From: Blepharisma stoltei
Taxonomy: Eukaryota; Ciliophora; Heterotrichea; Heterotrichida; Blepharismidae
Reading direction: 5' to 3'
DNA length: 64,000 nucleotides
NCBI GenBank assembly: GCA_914767885.1
Contig: CAJZBQ010000012.1
Coordinates: forward strand, 124,001-188,000
Shown here: positions 42,457 through 53,800 of the stretch, one piece after another
Numbering within the stretch: the stretch's first letter is position 1
Layout of the letters: the number at the start of each line of letters is the position of its first letter
Program-made: the position numbers and the translations under genes
Notes under the pieces: model-generated
The model's input: the letters and a program-made list of their open reading frames with translations, nothing else
The model's database searches: none
What the model was told of the DNA's origin: nothing

Positions 42457-45400
42457 TTAATTTAATGCAAAAAGATTGACTACATTACTTGGAGCAAACC
42501 TTTGTCTTCTATAAAACAAAATATAAGCCCTAGATGTTACAATTTCTTTTTCAGCATCTTCAGTTACTGAATAAACTCTGTCATCATCAAAATAAAGCCA
42601 AGTTGATTTTTCTTCAGTTTTATGTAAACAATAGCACGTATAATGCCCTCCTTCTACACTTCCACCAGAATGATTTACTACTGCGAATAAATCATACATA
42701 CAATTTTCTCTTGTAGTACTAACTGTATTCCCAACTGTTTTCTCTGAGCTCAGCATCCATGAGCTAATATCAAGGGACTCTAATGGAAAATTTATAGTAT
42801 TGCAGATTTTTTCCAGCCTATTTTTGTTATATCTGAACCTTTTCAAATGGATAATCAAAATATCCGGAACCCTCCATATTTCAGTCTGCCCTACTATTTT
42901 CTGCTCTGGGCATTTTTTGCAAATCATATCTAGCGTTTCCTGCTGTGTAAACTGATGCAAACAGTCATAAATGCTAAAAACATCATAATCTTCAATTTCT
43001 CTTGGTATTACCAGTTTATTATACAACGACATCCTCCAGTACACACAAATGAAAACTTCTTCTGTTTTCTCTTCAAACCACTTAATAGAGTCATTACTAT
43101 CTAAAAATTTGCAGCCATTGCAATTTTTCTTTGAACATAATGCACATGCCATTGTTTCATTGCTGAGGACGAATAAGCTCATGCTGTCTTTTAAGTTTTC
43201 TGGAGGATTTTTCACCATTTTTGTGCAGAGCTCTGTAATTTTCATGTACAGTTCTTTCCATGTGTATCAGTTTCCAATTGTTAATAAAATAGGGACGCTG
43301 AAATATTCATTGGTTTTGGCTCTTCTTGCGTGGATTATTTTGATTTTCAGAATATTATCGTCGTTTGTAGTATGGTGCCTAAATGGAGCTATATTAGAGC
43401 TGTTAAATTTAGCTACTATAGGAGGTGCGGAGTCGTCTTCTAGCGTAATTTCTATGTGTTTGTCTTTAATTTGTTGTATTTCACCCGCAATTCATCCTTT
43501 CCCAATGCATAAATAGTCAACAAGCTGGCCGGGCTTTAGCATATCTCTTCAGTTTTCTTCGACAGGCTTTTTTATTGTAGGTTTTCCATCATTTTCGCCT
43601 TCTTCAATAGAAGTGATGATTTCATAAGCGACTAAGCTGACTGATTTTTTGGGTGGGATGCACTCATTGATTTCTGTAGGCTGAAAAACATGAGTAATAA
43701 ATGAATCGTCTATGAAGCCAAATATAAGCTTGCTTGGGCTAACTTGAGTTTTGTTTTGGATGTTTATTAATAATGCTTCTATTGGGTCATCTTTGGCCAC
43801 TCTTATTTTCAATTTTCTATATTTCGTGGAATTTCTGGGGATGAATGTCAAAACTATAGACAAGTCGTTTTCTTTTATTGGGATTGGGACGCTTAAATCC
43901 ATAAAATGCTCAAACCTTACTTTTTTGTCACTACAAGAAGGACATGTTAGGCAATTGCGAATTTGACCACCACATAAATCTGAAATTACGCTTCCGCGTT
44001 CGCCTTGAAGCTGCTCCCATTGTTCTCTGCTTGTTTGGATTTCTTGCTGCTGGGAAGGATTTTTTAAAGTTGCAGATTGTGTGATTTTTGCTTCTTCTGA
44101 TCTTCTATTTATACTATAATATTTGAATATAGTATTATGAATTTTATGCAGCTTAAAAAGCTTAAAGATTTATTGAAATAAGGTTTCAGATTAATTTTGA
44201 TGAGGGGAACGTATTGATAATGCACGATATCTTAATTCAATACAAAAAAGTATAAAATCCTCATGAAGCCCATCAAGTAACATGCTTAAAAACTCATGGC
44301 TATCATGCTGGTCATTTCCTTTAAAAATATCATAAACCTTTATGAACTCAGAAATAAATTTTACAGGCTTAATGCATTTAACCTTGCTTTGCTTTAGCTC
44401 TTTTAGCAACCCTCCAAACTCTTTCGCTATTTTCCCTTTAGATCCGTTTGGATTTGTTGCGTTTATATATGCAATATGAGCTTCACTCGAAAAAAATTCC
44501 GAAAATAGCGGGGTATGTGATAAAGGCTGTACAATCGCATTTACATAGCAAGTATTTCCCATGTTTCATAGCCCAGTTGCTCCTGATACTTCATCATTAG
44601 AAATGCATATCCTTGATGGTTTTCTCAGCTTGCTAATATCTTTTTTTAATATTTCAATAGGTGTAGGCTTTCAGCTGATTGCGATAATATATTTATTTTC
44701 CCTGATTTCTTTTATGTTTCCTGACATCCAATTGTCATTTTCTTGATATTCTACAGGATCTCCTTCTTTATATTCTTCAATAATCAGATCTGACGGGACA
44801 TATTCCTCGTCTGATCTTTTATCTACTAATTCAAATGCACATTTTTTGACATCAATTAACCCACATTGCTCTAAGGTTCAATTAGGTTCAAGAGCTTTAA
44901 AACCGTCTCCTTCAATCAGACATAGTCTTGGCTCTCCTTCTAAATTTAATTTCGACATAAGTTTATCAAGCACAGCTTGGACTCTTTTCTTTTTTGAAAA
45001 AACCAGCACTATTGGCTCCTTTGAAAATGATGATGCATTGCTCTTTTTCACAAGAATATTCAATATTGCAGGATACAGCTCTATTGTCGGTCTATTATTT
45101 TCTATTATAACTTCTCTTACTCTCCCCCTCCGTGAGTGAACAAAACCATTAGAAAAATCCCTATTTTTTGCCCTCCGTGAGTGAACAAAAATTTCTTTAC
45201 TCCCCCCCCCCCCCTCCGTGAGCGAACAAAACCATTAGAAAAATCACCATTTTTTGACCAAAAACCCACCCTCCGTGAGCGAACAAAAAATTTTTTTAAT
45301 AGAAAAAATTTTAATGGAAAAAAAATTTTGATATATAAGTGATAATTAGTATAATGAAATCTAGAGCTAATTCTGTTTAATTTTAAACAAATTGCGTTTT

Positions 45401-46808
45401 AAAACATAAATTTTTGCAATTTAAATTAATATTTGCTTCCCAATTTTTGCAAATTAGGATTTTTTTAAATTCGAAAAAAAAATATTTTTTATAAAATTTA
45501 TATATAAATTTTTTTTAAAAAAAAAAATTAACCCCCCTCCGTGAGTGAACAAAATTTTTTTGTTCGCTCACGGAGAGGGGGGGGGAGTTAGAAAAAATTG
45601 TTTAGGGAAAAAAATTTTGATATATAAGTGATAATTAGTATAATGAAATCTAGAGCCAATTCTGTTTAATTTTAAACAAATTGCTTTTTAAAACATAAAT
45701 TTTACAAATTAAATTAATATTTGCTTTCCAATTTTTGCGAATTAGGATTTTTTTAAATTTCGAAAAAAAATATTTTCTATAAAATTTATATATAAATTTT
45801 TTTAAAAAAAAATTAACCCCGAACAAAATTTTTTTTTGTTATCTCACGGAGGGGGGGAGTTAAAAACTCAGGTCCTCCTCCATATCAGCTTACTAATTTA
45901 GTCCACGCTTCATTTGGTATACACAAATACTCTCCTCCATCTCTAATATTTTCAGCTAGCTTAAACGGATTTTCATAACTTCTTAATTCATGATTATTAA
46001 TTTCAATCGGCCTTGCCCCATACATTGCAGATTTCGATCTAATTTTTACATCAGGCGGCGAGTCAATATCTTCTGGCTCTTCATACTCAAAATCCACGTA
46101 CTTTCTCCACGCTTCAAATCATCTATAAGAAATAACGTTCCATTTATCGCCTTCTCTGAGTCCAATTCTCTCATATTCTCTCAAAATATTTTTAATTATT
46201 TCTTTTTCACTAATTGGTGAAGGAATAATTTCAAAATATTCCATAACTTTCCGCAATTCTAAATGCTCAATTGCTCAGAGCTTAAAATCGTCAAACATTA
46301 GAGGTTTTCCGTCTTTTAAGCAGGCTTCAAAAATATTTGTCACGTCTGAAGCAGAAGAGGAGGTCGGTAGCCTTATAGCATTGGAGCAATGTCTTTGTAA
46401 AGCTTGGAGGTCTTTGCCTTGCAAATAGCCTTTGCTGGTAATGTCGAAAATTTTGAAAATAAACCGACATTTGTCCTCGCTTCGGCCTAATACATATTGA
46501 GAGATCGTCAAACAGAAATTTTGTCAGGTAATTTTATCGATATTGTTTGAACAAAAAAGCTGAAAAGCAGATTTGACGACGGGGACAGGGAGTTGGGAGA
46601 TAAGAGGGAGCATACTTTTGAATCCTTTGAGATCTAGACCACCGTTGAGTTGGATTGCTTTGAATTTATCTTGCAAAAGTTTTACTTGGGCAGTTCCTAA
46701 GCGGTCTAATAAAGCGTTTTGCTCACCTGCTTTGACTTGGAGTGGAGGGTTACCGGACTTTTGGACGAGTTTAGGCTTGGGTTTAGCACAAGAACACACA
46801 TTTCCCAT
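42457..46808 (-). CDS. USP32-like deubiquitinase: myristoyl motif, EF-hand, DUSP, UCH (1,153 aa)
   Basis: From ATG 46808 the protein begins MGNVCSCAKPKPK, a classic N-myristoylation plus palmitoylation signal. An EF-hand-like region follows (FIFKIFDITSKGYLQGKDLQ). A DUSP domain comes next: GDKWNVISYRWFEAWRKYV, then GEYLCIPNEAWTKLVSWYGG. A ubiquitin-like stretch leads into the UCH domain: Cys box GLWNMGNTCYVNA (Cys about residue 508), a Cys-pair finger (CLTCPSC), and His box GGSVEGGHYTCYC (His about 1088). It cleaves ubiquitin from proteins, probably at membranes. This order is that of human USP32. Two eliminated segments must go: 45118-45860 and about 44106-44252. Many Trp are TGA. EF-hand calcium ligands are incomplete. 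Confidence 0.92.
44106..44252. other. IES in USP gene, 141-147 bp
   Basis: TA tracts at 44106-44113 and 44251-44254 allow two in-frame cuts (HEDFRRSEEA or HEDFINRRSEEA). It contains in-frame stops. Confidence 0.78.
45118..45860. mobile_element. Outer MITE family A IES in USP gene, 743 bp (352 bp without the nested copy)
   Basis: TA at 45118-45119 and 45861-45862. Left: two direct motif copies (45126, 45173). Right: remains of a hairpin (near 45818-45855). A second full copy sits inside at 45198-45588. Removal gives YGGGPEFLREVIIENNRP within the DUSP domain. Confidence 0.9.
45198..45588. mobile_element. Inner MITE family A copy nested in the outer copy, 391 bp
   Basis: TA at 45198-45199 and 45589-45590. 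Complete, with two direct motifs left and a perfect hairpin right. The outer element's sequence continues directly across it. Confidence 0.92.
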
Positions 46809-46942
46809 GTTTTAGTCTGAGATAAATTATTATAGTATATTAGAGCTTACTCTAAAGACACTTTATGCTAATTGTTTACACAATTTTTTGAGATAAGGAT
46901 ATGTGAGAAAAGCTTCAAATTTATATTAGTAAAATATTTTGG

Positions 46943-49108
46943 TTAAAGTGTGTCTTTTCTTGGAGAATAGTCAAGCTGCTCATGGATAATTTTCTCCATA
47001 TGGTTTTTAAGCTGTTCTCTATTCACTTCTTCTTTTCTCAATGGAAATGCCAGAGTTTGAAGCTTGTGGAGCAACTCTTCTATTTCTGCTGCATTTTCGT
47101 CCATTTTGTCGATAATTTTTTGAGTATTTTCTTCAGTATCAATTAAAGGAGTTTTCGCTTCTCCAATGATCAATTTTTTAAATACATCTTTAGATCGCTT
47201 TTCTGCTTAGCTTTTACCCTTAACTTCTTTGTCAATGTCTCTTAAACTCTGTCTTTTTTTCTTGAGCACTGAAGATGAAGGAGACGACGGAGTGCCAGCC
47301 TCCTCTTTTTGCAAATCTTGCTCTTCATCAGACTCACCATCCTTCTTCGGAGGTCTCTCTGAAAGCGAGCCGAACCCTGACTGTATAATTGCAATAAAAA
47401 TGTTATGAACACAGCTGCATAAATTTTACCAAATAAAGAAAACAATAAAAGTATACATATAAAGCTGCCCTAAGAAGCTATTCACCTCATAAGCTCCGCT
47501 GAAAAACGCATAAACTGAGTCACCGTTGATTAAAGCAAAAGCAGCGACCATTGATTGAGTTGTCGTTGTATAAATGCCTGATTTCCAAAATAAGCACATA
47601 GCTAGAAAGACATATGCCATGAAAATTGGAAGAATTCCAACTAAATACGGGCCAAGAGTCGAAAAGCTTCGCTTTAATGTATTTATGATTGTATAAGTTT
47701 TAGAAGTATGATCAAGATACTGAACAATCCCGACTCAGGCACAAAATGTTCCAAGACCGATTAGAACGTCATGGACTTTTAAAAACGTCCCATCATCAAT
47801 TACTGTGATAATTCCTGAAAAAAATTGGGTGATATTTCCGATAATATTAAATAAAATCCAAAAATTCCCAAGTTTCAGCTTATCATGGAAGCTTAAACTT
47901 TCCCAGGCATACCGAAAATCTGTCGGGCCTTGTCTAACTTTAGAAATAATCATCACTCGTTTCATGATATAGTATCATATAGATACCATAGAGATAATTG
48001 AGAGTAAGATTACAGCGAATCCAATTCATACGTATTTTTTCATAGGGTTGACTGCTTATTAATTACATATTTCACTTTTGCAAAAACTTCTGTCTGTTGC
48101 CATAGAGACATCAATAGGTCCATGATTGGAATAATCGTAATCTTGTCTAATAGTCCACAAATAGCAGGTTGAAGCTGTTGGGATTTTTGAATTTAAGTGA
48201 TGGTAAAACGAAAAACTCAGCTCAAACCTCTTCACTTTTTTTAAAAAATCCTTTGTACTTTCTTTAGATGTAAATGGTCCTAGATATTGCGGAGTAAGCT
48301 TGTATTCGTGAGTATACCCGTCGCTGTGTGCATTTTCGTAGTTTATGTATTTCACCATCAATTTTACAGGCTTTTTGTCTCCATCGTCTGTATAGTCGTA
48401 ACTCCCCCCCCTCCGTGAGTGAACAAAATCATTAGAAAAATCCCTATTTTTTTTGCCCAAAAAACCCCCACCCTCCGTGAGTGAACAAAAATTTTTTTAT
48501 GGAAAAAATATTTGATATATAAATGATAATTATTATAATGAAATCTAGAGCTAATTCTGTTTAATTTTAAATGAATTGCTTTTTAAAACATAAATTTTAT
48601 AAATAAAATTAATATTTGCTTTCCAATTTTTGTGAATTAGGAATTTTTAAATTTCGAAAAAATATTTTTTTATAAAATTTATATAAATGTTTTTAAAAAA
48701 AAAAAAATTAACCCCCCTCCGTGAGTGAACAAAATTTTTTTGTTCACTCACGGAGGGGGGGGAGTAAGAGTAATTATCAATGGTGAAGCTATTGATGTCG
48801 AAATATCGTGTGACTGTTTGCTCAACATAACTCATAAGTTCTTCAGGGCTAAATATATTATATGAATTTGTTATGCTTGTATCACTGCCCTGCACATTAT
48901 CATTACAAAACAATTTATTCCACTGGAGGTATTGGGAATATGAATAGGTGGAATTTTCAAGGACGATCAATAGGGTTTGACAAGTAGTCATAGCAACTAG
49001 CAAAAAGTGTATTACAATTTTTCACGGAAAAATCCCGTATTTTTCGTATTTTTCAATAGGTGGCATGTAAAGCCGCTCCTTAAGAGTCATTTGCTCTTTA
49101 GAAGACAT
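46943..49108 (-). CDS. Mucolipin (TRPML)-like cation channel (584 aa, 1 IES, 3 introns)
   Basis: From ATG 49108, removing the 366-bp IES 48399-48764 and three 15-nt introns (48052-48066, 47415-47429, 47203-47217) leaves 1,755 nt. The N-terminus LYMPPIEKYEKYGIFPW precedes the first membrane helix; a long extracytoplasmic loop with DYTDDGDKKPVKLM follows. Then come helices (YVWIGFAVILLSIISMVSIW; KLKLGNFWILFNIIGN), the pore segment FALINGDSVYAFF (mammalian mucolipins have SLINGDDMFATF) and S6 (GQLYMYTFIVFFIC). The cytosolic tail is charged and helical. Mucolipins are endolysosomal calcium-permeable channels gated by PI(3,5)P2. All three introns are in this gene, two of them close to the end of S6. 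Confidence 0.9.
47203..47217 (-). other. 15-nt intron in the mucolipin-like gene
   Basis: GTAAAAGCTAAGCAG on the minus strand. Removal gives IDKEVKEKRSKDVF; otherwise the frame stops at TAA. Confidence 0.88.
47415..47429 (-). other. 15-nt intron in the mucolipin-like gene
   Basis: GTAAAATTTATGCAG on the minus strand. Removal gives IVFFICCVHNIFIAIIQSGF; otherwise S6 runs into a shifted frame. Confidence 0.88.
48052..48066 (-). other. 15-nt intron in the mucolipin-like gene
   Basis: GTAATTAATAAGCAG on the minus strand contains two in-frame TAA. Removal gives CKSEIFNPMKKYVWIGF. Confidence 0.9.
48399..48764. mobile_element. MITE family A IES, 366 bp, in the mucolipin-like gene
   Basis: TA at 48399-48400 and 48765-48766. 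Two direct motifs left (48410, 48472), hairpin right (48715-48762). Removal gives TIDNYSYDYTDDGDKK. Confidence 0.93.
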
Positions 49109-49492
49109 TTTATTGAAAATTGCAACAAAATAAAGTGATTGGTATTTATTGTGAAATTAATAAAAATTTAAACGTCTTCTTTTACCACTTCTTATAGTTT
49201 ATTAAATCAAAAATATAATTTTAATAAACTTAAGTTATACAATTTTTGAAATTTTAGTTCAAATAAATAATTATAAAAATAAGCATTTTTATTATGTGAC
49301 TACTTTTAGCTCTTTCATTAAAATTGATAGCAAATATAATATTTTCAGCGAATTTAATGAAGGCTTATTTATATGATTTAAATAATAATAATTTTTGGTT
49401 AGTCATTTAATTTTAATTACTACTTAATAAAGCGTTAAAATCTTTTTCATCATTAATTCTCTTGAATTTTTATAAAAAGCTATATTTTATAA
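49109..49492. other. Bidirectional intergenic region
   Basis: It lies between two divergent starts (mucolipin minus, SET protein plus). AT-rich; no motif assigned. Confidence 0.55.
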
Positions 49493-50809
49493 ATGAATTA
49501 TTTTTGCTTTTTATTAGTATCTGCAATAGCCTATATCATTCCCAATACTTTTACCCAAAAAGACTGAGAAATAATTCTTTACACCTTTCAAGAACTCGCC
49601 CCAGATCTCGAACTAAGCCAATGCGGGAACAAATTTTGCGTAAAAGCAGAAAGAGATATATCAGCAGGGGAGCTATTACTAGGGCTTTCCTTTAAATATA
49701 TTATATCCCCTTATGACTATAATCCACTTATTCATATCAACGCAACAGTTCAAGATGCTTTAGCTCTCTATATCTTACACGAGAAATTCAATGGAAATAG
49801 AGGGAATTTCATAAATTCCTATGTCCATTCTTTACCAACAGAAACCTACTTACCCTTAAATTGGACTTTACAGCAGCATGAATTATACCAAAATCTCAGC
49901 TTAAGGTGATGGCCAGTCCAAAACTCTGATGAATACTTGAAAAGGTGCCAAGTTTTCACTGAAATGTTCCAATCTGCTAAAAGTGCATTACCAAGCGATC
50001 TATTTGAATGTGAAGCTTGGAAGTGGGCGTATTCCATTAAATCCATGAGAACTTTTAAAACCCATATAAGAGAGCTCCAAGCATTTGGCAGAGGGGGGAA
50101 ATCCAAAGAAGACGGAGTTGTAAGAATTTTTCTTCCTGGCATCGATTTTATAGGATATGATAAAAAAAGACTGGGAGATTCAAGTGGGGAATTTTTTGTG
50201 AATTTTAATAAATATCCAGAATCAATGAATTTGTTTGCGATGAGGAATTTTTATGAAGACTATGAAGTTTATAACTATTATGGAGCAAAATCAAATTTCG
50301 ATATGATGAATGAATTAGGTGTTGTTTTTGAGAGAAATCCAAATGATATTTTTGTGATCAGCATAAATAGCACTGAAAATTGTTTAGGGAGTAATTCTGA
50401 CAATGCCTGTCATTATCAGCTTGGTGTAAAAGAAATAAATTGGAACTTATTTATGTATTTAATTAGCGTCAATGACAAGTTTAGCTCAGATTTGAAAAAA
50501 TATAAGTCTATTGCAACTTATTTTAATATAAAGACTGAGTATGCTGAGTTTCCAAAAGAAGATGAAGAGACTATACTAAGTTTTGAAAAAGCTATGAAAA
50601 CATACCATTTGATTTTAAGCCGAACTTATGCCAATTTTAATGCTATCAGCTGAAGGGAATTAAGAAGAAAATCATCAGAATATACACAGCCTGCTGAAAA
50701 GCTGATATGGGATTACAGTGTTTCAGAAAGAGCTTCATTTTTTGAACATTTAAAAAACTATGATAGATCTTATTTATTCTATCTATTAGGAAGCTTAAAG
50801 TTATTTTAA
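49493..50809 (+). CDS. SET-domain protein, SETD3/Rubisco-LSMT type, with signal-like N-terminus (438 aa)
   Basis: The frame 49493-50809 is continuous with TGA=Trp (QKDWEIIL, LRWWPVQN, ISWRELRRK). Residues 1-17 (MNYFCFLLVSAIAYIIP) look like a signal peptide. SET features: AERDISAGELLLGLS, the split insert (YEAWKWAYSIKSMRTF-like text at about 180), GIDFIGYDKK in place of the usual D-x-x-N-H, then EDYEVYNYYGAKSNFDMM (normally the GEEVxxxYGxxSN motif) and GVVFERNPND. The fold is recognisable, but the NH of DxxNH is replaced, so methyltransferase activity is doubtful. A secretory SET protein would be odd; the substrate is unknown. Confidence 0.75.
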
Positions 50810-50871
50810 TTTAAGACTAGATTAACATAAGTAAAATCATGATTTATAATATGAAAAATGATTTAACAATA

Positions 50872-53800
50872 TTACCGACAAGATTTAGGGGGAGACCAAT
50901 ATCCTTCAAAATCCATTTTATGCCTTCGCTCTTCATTTCGCAGTTTTAGCTGTCTATATTTTCTTGATGTGATTATTTGGTCAATTTCTTGAGAATGCAG
51001 ACTTGGATCGCATTTATAAAATACTGTACTTTTCCTATTAAGATAAAGATCAATTGAGTCATCAGGAATTGGAGCATAGCTTCGTGAAGTCATTGGTTCT
51101 GAATATCTAACTTGGCTTGGCTCTGTATATCTAATTTCGCCTGCTTTATTTTGTTCTTCTTTAAGCTCTTTGATCTTGCTTTTTAATTCAATATTTTCAA
51201 ATTTAAGCTCTTTATATTGATTTGCTCAATACTCATTTACTTTATTGAGCCTTTCTGACTCTTGAGTTTGATATTGAAGCATTTTCTCGATTTGATTTTT
51301 CAGTTTATTATGCTCACTCCCCCCCTCGAAGTTCGACCAAGATATAGGGAAAAATTCCTATTTTTTTGGAAAATTAACCCCCCTCAAAGTTCGACCAAGA
51401 CCTATATAAATTTACTAGGAAAATAAGCAATTTTTCAAAAATTTTAAACTATGTGGGGGTGAGCTTGCGATTTTTGTATTCAAGTTCTAAAAAAGCGTTA
51501 CAAAACCATCTTGCACTATTTTTTCTAACCCTTACACCCTCTCAACCATACAGAAGAATATGATAAATATTTTTTTTTTTTTTATTATTTGTTTTTTTTT
51601 TATAATTTTTTTTAAAAAAAAATTTTCTTAACCCCCCTCGAAGTTCGACCAAAATAAATCTTGGTCGAACTTCGAGGGGGGGGGAGTCAGCTAAGACTTC
51701 ACTGAGACTGATGTCAGTAAATGTATATTGATCACAAGTTGAAGCTTTTTTATTGAAAGAAAAATCCATATCTGTCTGTGTGGATTTTATAGAAGTTATG
51801 GAGTCGTCTGTTTGGATTCCAGTGTTAGTTGGTTTTTCTTCATTGGTTTGAGTAAAAGTTGAATTAAAATGAGAATTGTCTGTCTGACAAGAAATTGAAA
51901 TAGCGTGCTTGGATCTTTCAGTTATTGAAATTTTTAGATCACTGACTCTTTTAATTTAAATATATAATTTTAAAAAATAAAATAATTTATTTAATTTCTC
52001 CTAAATTATAAAGTGGCTGAGAGTAAGCGTTAGCTTTGAATCAATTTTATTAGAATCGCTGTGACTTGATAAGGAATTTTGATAGGCATATACATTTTGA
52101 GGTATAAATGGTAAAGGCTCAGCTTTTTGATACATGTCTCTATGGATTTCATTTTCATGATTAGGGCTTTTTATCCTTGGCTCATGATTCTCTTGATGCT
52201 TAAAAATATCAGGAGGTGCTATTTGAAGAACTGGAACAGTTTGATGATTTTCTGTTATAATTTCTTCCATAATTTCTTTATGCTTCTCAAAAGTGAATGA
52301 ATTTTCTTTGAAGCTTGGCGATCTTTTAGGTGGCCTTTTAAGGCATATTAGCTCTTCAACACTCTGATCAATAGTTATTTTCGGTTTTCTCTGTTTCCTT
52401 GGCATTTCTACGATTTCTGGGCATTTTTTTCATTCAAAATTCTTCATTCTATTTTGAATTTGGCATAAATCACTCAAAATTAAAGTTTTAGGGAGTATCA
52501 GCCCTCGACTACTGGGAATCTCGGCATGGTACATTTTTTCAAAAGCCATTTGTAGTTCTCCTTTCCATTTAACCAATTCCATATTAATCCATTTCAGTTC
52601 TCCAAGCTCACCATTATCAATAAAAGCACCAACCCAAGCTCCCTGGACGATTTTTGCTGTATACGTCAACAATTGGATGGAATTTAAATCCACATGTTCA
52701 ACTATTCCTACAAGAGCTGGATTAAAAATATAAGGTGCTAGCAGCCTGACTATTAATAGCCCATTCATTTCATTTCAATAATCATCCCTTCCTTTAATTT
52801 CTTTTATAATTTTGCAGATTTCGCAGATATATTTGCATAATCATGGACTGATTGTATTTAGATGCTCCAATGTATGATTTAAAGAAGACATTAAATCAGA
52901 AACACATGCTTTATATTGTTCAGTTTTAATAAATGTGGAGATATGAGATTTTCCCATGGATGGTGCTATTTTGGCCTTGATTTTCCTACAGGGAAAATTT
53001 TTTGGTTTTACCAAGCCATACAGTGTTGGTCGAACAAAAAAATTTTTCCAGTGAGAAAATCAAGACCAAAGCAGCGCCATCCACAGGAAATTGCAATATC
53101 GTATCTTGATGCTGTAAAAAGCTGGATTAAAGTTCTGACGTTAGAGGCTACGCTGCTTTCTATAAATGATGAAGCATGCATAGCAGTAAAAACGTGTGGG
53201 ATTAAGGCTAATTTATCATTTTGTATATTCCTAAATGCATAATTTTTTGTGTCTAATGAGCCTATTGAAGAAATTAAATATCTCTTGGTTAAATTCATAA
53301 GGGAAGTCCATCCTTCTCCTTTGACAGCTGTATACATCATTTTTTTATAAGGATCCTTATTTGGCTCAGTATTTCTATATGAATACTCAAAAATTCTTAA
53401 TAAATTTGTTACCATCGCTTCTGTTCCTTTATCTCTGAGATATAATGCTAGCATTTCGTCTTCTTCTATTAAAGTAAAATGCGTATCTTTAAGATGCAAG
53501 GTTTCTTCTCCTTTGCTATTGACTGATGATAAAAGAATCGGACTTAGTCTGTTTTCTATTTTATAATTCAATTTCCATTCAAAAAGGGTCCATAAGAGCT
53601 GATTTTCCCAGTCTTTTCAGTTTCTTGACAAATTTCTTTCCATGACACCTATCCCATCATCAAGGATTTTTCCAAGAAACAGCACATCTGAGGAGCCTTT
53701 TGAGTTTTTCCGAAAATTCAGAACAATTGTGTTGATTATATGAAGGGTTATGATAGCCGCGCATTCTTTTTCTGTTTCTAATGACCCTATTAAGAGCGGA

